From contig NZ_VWXD01000011.1 of the NCBI RefSeq assembly GCF_011752625.1, forward strand, positions 1 to 64,000: a stretch of DNA of 64,000 nucleotides, read 5' to 3'. Shown piece by piece: positions 62,616-64,000 of the stretch (position 1 is the stretch's first letter; the number at the start of each line of letters is the position of its first letter). The translations under genes and the position numbers were made by a program. A model generated the notes under the pieces. The model made no database searches, was not told the origin of the DNA, and saw nothing but the letters and a program-made list of their open reading frames with translations. This stretch comes from Candidatus Pantoea formicae (GTDB lineage: Bacteria > Pseudomonadota > Gammaproteobacteria > Enterobacterales > Enterobacteriaceae).

Positions 62616-63422
62616 ATGAAAGAAGTCAGCGACGCCTGGCGGCAACGTTTTGGCGGCACCGGGCGTTTGTATGGGGAAGACGCACTTCAGCGCTTTGCCA
62701 ACGCCCATTTTTGTGTGATTGGCATTGGCGGCGTGGGATCGTGGTCCGCTGAGGCGCTGGCACGCACCGGGATTGGCAAAATTACGCTGATTGATATGGA
62801 CGATGTTTGTATCACCAACACCAATCGCCAGATACATGCACTGCAGGGCAAAGTGGGGCAGGCTAAAACGGAAGTGATGGCAGAGCGCATCCGGGCAATT
62901 AACCCAGAATGCGAGGTGATCTGCATTGATGATTTCATCTCGCCGGATAACACCGCCGAGTTGCTCTCCGCGGGATTTGACTATGTGATTGATGCGATTG
63001 ATAGCGTGCGCCCCAAGGCTGCACTGATAGCCTGGTGTCGTCGTAATAAAATCCCTCTGATTACCACCGGCGGTGCGGGCGGACAAATCGATCCTACGCA
63101 AATTCAGGTCAGCGATCTGGCAAAAACGATCCAGGATCCGTTAGCGGCAAAACTGCGAGAACGCTTAAAAAGCGACTTTAAAATCGTGAAGAACAGCAAG
63201 GGAAAATTGGGGATCGATTGCGTGTTTTCGACAGAAGCGCTGGTCTATCCGCAGTTGGATGGCAGCGTTTGCACCTCGAAGAGCACCGCAGAGGGGCCAA
63301 AACGTATGGATTGCGCGGCGGGATTTGGCGCGGCCACCATGGTGACCGCTACGTTCGGCTTTATTGCGGTTTCACACGCGTTGAAGAAATTCCTTGCCCG
63401 TGCGGCGCGTCAGCCTGCCTGA
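62616..63422 (+). CDS. tcdA: TcdA (CsdL), tRNA threonylcarbamoyladenosine dehydratase
   Basis: A 268-residue E1-like ATP-dependent enzyme that turns t6A37 into cyclic t6A in tRNAs. The nucleotide loop VIGIGGVGSWSAEAL and the IDMDD segment are intact, as is KRMDCAAGFGAATMVTATFG at the C-terminus. The ATG at 62616 follows AAAAGG. Upstream in-frame residues come from the palindrome and are not protein. It works with the CsdA-CsdE sulfur-relay proteins encoded on the opposite strand, and their 3' ends overlap by 13 bases. Confidence 0.95.
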   Translation: MKEVSDAWRQRFGGTGRLYGEDALQRFANAHFCVIGIGGVGSWSAEALARTGIGKITLIDMDDVCITNTNRQIHALQGKVGQAKTEVMAERIRAINPECEVICIDDFISPDNTAELLSAGFDYVIDAIDSVRPKAALIAWCRRNKIPLITTGGAGGQIDPTQIQVSDLAKTIQDPLAAKLRERLKSDFKIVKNSKGKLGIDCVFSTEALVYPQLDGSVCTSKSTAEGPKRMDCAAGFGAATMVTATFGFIAVSHALKKFLARAARQPA

Positions 63423-63859
63423 TGCGCGCGCGCGACATGGAGAATAGCGTCCGCTAACGCTTTTAAACCGCTGCTCCGTGAGGCGCTAAGCTGCGCTCGC
63501 AAACCTAAAGTGTCAAACAACGCCAGCGGATCTTGTGCTAACAGATCCGCTGGCGTTTTTCCTTCCACCGCTGTCAATAACACGGCTAACAGACCGCGCA
63601 CGATACGGCCTTCGCTGTCGCCGTAAAAATGCAGGGTGCCGTTTGGCAGCGTTTGGCTACTCAACCATACCCGATTCTCACAGCCGCTGAGTTCAATCTC
63701 TGCTGTTTTCAATGTCTCTGACAGCGCAGGCAATTGGCGACTGAGCTGAATCAGCTGGCGATAGCGATCTTCCCATTGATGAAAATGGGCAAATTTCTCT
63801 TTCAGGCTGGCTTCGGTGATGACATCGCCAAACGGATGTGGGCCAATTAAGGTGGTCAT
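63410..63859 (-). CDS. csdE: CsdE, sulfur acceptor for CsdA
   Basis: A 149-residue SufE-family protein. The acceptor cysteine is C60 in ELSGCENRVW, matching C61 of E. coli CsdE. It takes persulfide sulfur from the desulfurase CsdA and interacts with TcdA. It starts 4 bases after the csdA stop and overlaps the tcdA 3' end by 13 bases. Confidence 0.95.
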   Translation of the reverse strand: MTTLIGPHPFGDVITEASLKEKFAHFHQWEDRYRQLIQLSRQLPALSETLKTAEIELSGCENRVWLSSQTLPNGTLHFYGDSEGRIVRGLLAVLLTAVEGKTPADLLAQDPLALFDTLGLRAQLSASRSSGLKALADAILHVARAHQAG

Positions 63860-63863
63860 TAGG

Positions 63864-64000
63864 TTATTCGCTCAGTAAATCGACGGCATGAAGCATGGCG
63901 CGCACCAGCGCATCCACGTCGTGCAAATTATTATAGGGTGCAAACGACACGCGCAATGTGCCGCTAACGCCGAGCGCTGCCATTAAGGGCTGTGCGCAGT
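63864..64000 (-). CDS. csdA: CsdA cysteine desulfurase, C-terminal part
   Basis: The last 45 or so codons of a gene that continues beyond the window. The readable C-terminus ends QPLMAALGVSGTLRVSFAPYNN followed by LHDVDALVRAMLHAVDLLSE, matching the end of E. coli CsdA. The TAA lies at 63864-63866. CsdA is a PLP enzyme that takes sulfur from cysteine. The catalytic parts are outside the window. Confidence 0.9.
   Translation of the reverse strand, partial: CAQPLMAALGVSGTLRVSFAPYNNLHDVDALVRAMLHAVDLLSE

Overview
The window is a piece of an enterobacterial chromosome, most likely Erwiniaceae (Pantoea or a close Erwinia relative). The argument is gene order: csdA-csdE-tcdA-mltA-metZWV-amiC-argA-recD-recB-ptrA-recC-ppdC-ygdB-ppdB-ppdA-thyA-lgt-ptsP-rppH-mutH-ygdQ-ygdR-tas-lplT-aas-(omrA/omrB)-galR-lysA-lysR is the E. 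coli order and orientation, and the proteins align almost end to end with their E. coli counterparts as I remember them. Genus is an inference; no rRNA or species marker is present.

Region 1 (1-7.6 kb) is accessory. A MurR/RpiR-type regulator precedes a tight operon of a periplasmic amino-acid-type binding protein, two DUF1989 (urea carboxylase-associated) proteins, two ABC permeases and a third DUF1989 protein. No ABC ATPase and no urea/guanidine carboxylase is present. A trypsin-like lipoprotein and an MFS exporter follow, diverging from a gap with two CRP-like sites, one with perfect half-sites. Region 2 (7.6-11.5 kb) is the conserved lysR-lysA/galR block with a GNAT gene coupled to lysA.

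Region 3 (11.65-32.3 kb) is an accessory block inserted where E. coli has only the short galR-aas gap carrying the sRNAs OmrA and OmrB. Both sRNA genes are still recognisable but lie about 2 kb apart, on either side of an FtsI (PBP3) paralog. The block also holds a BisC-like molybdoenzyme, a small ribbon-helix-helix protein, a complete MexAB-OprM-like RND pump, a complete MdtABC-like pump with its own outer-membrane factor, and an 0.8 kb non-coding stretch rich in long inverted repeats and 41-bp-spaced direct repeats.

Region 4 (32.3-64 kb) is core genome: phospholipid repair (aas-lplT), tas, ygdR, ygdQ, mutH, a DnaA-box cluster matching the location of DARS2, rppH-ptsP, lgt-thyA, four minor-pseudopilin-type genes, recC-ptrA-recB-recD, argA with paired ARG boxes, amiC, three tandem initiator tRNAs, mltA, tcdA and csdE with the 3' end of csdA. 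Short intergenic palindromes, mostly with an ATTCAT-like core, recur at three loci.

The best candidates for something undescribed are the ATPase-less transporter with three DUF1989 proteins, the structured stretch upstream of aas, and the split omrB/omrA pair with an enlarged OmrA.
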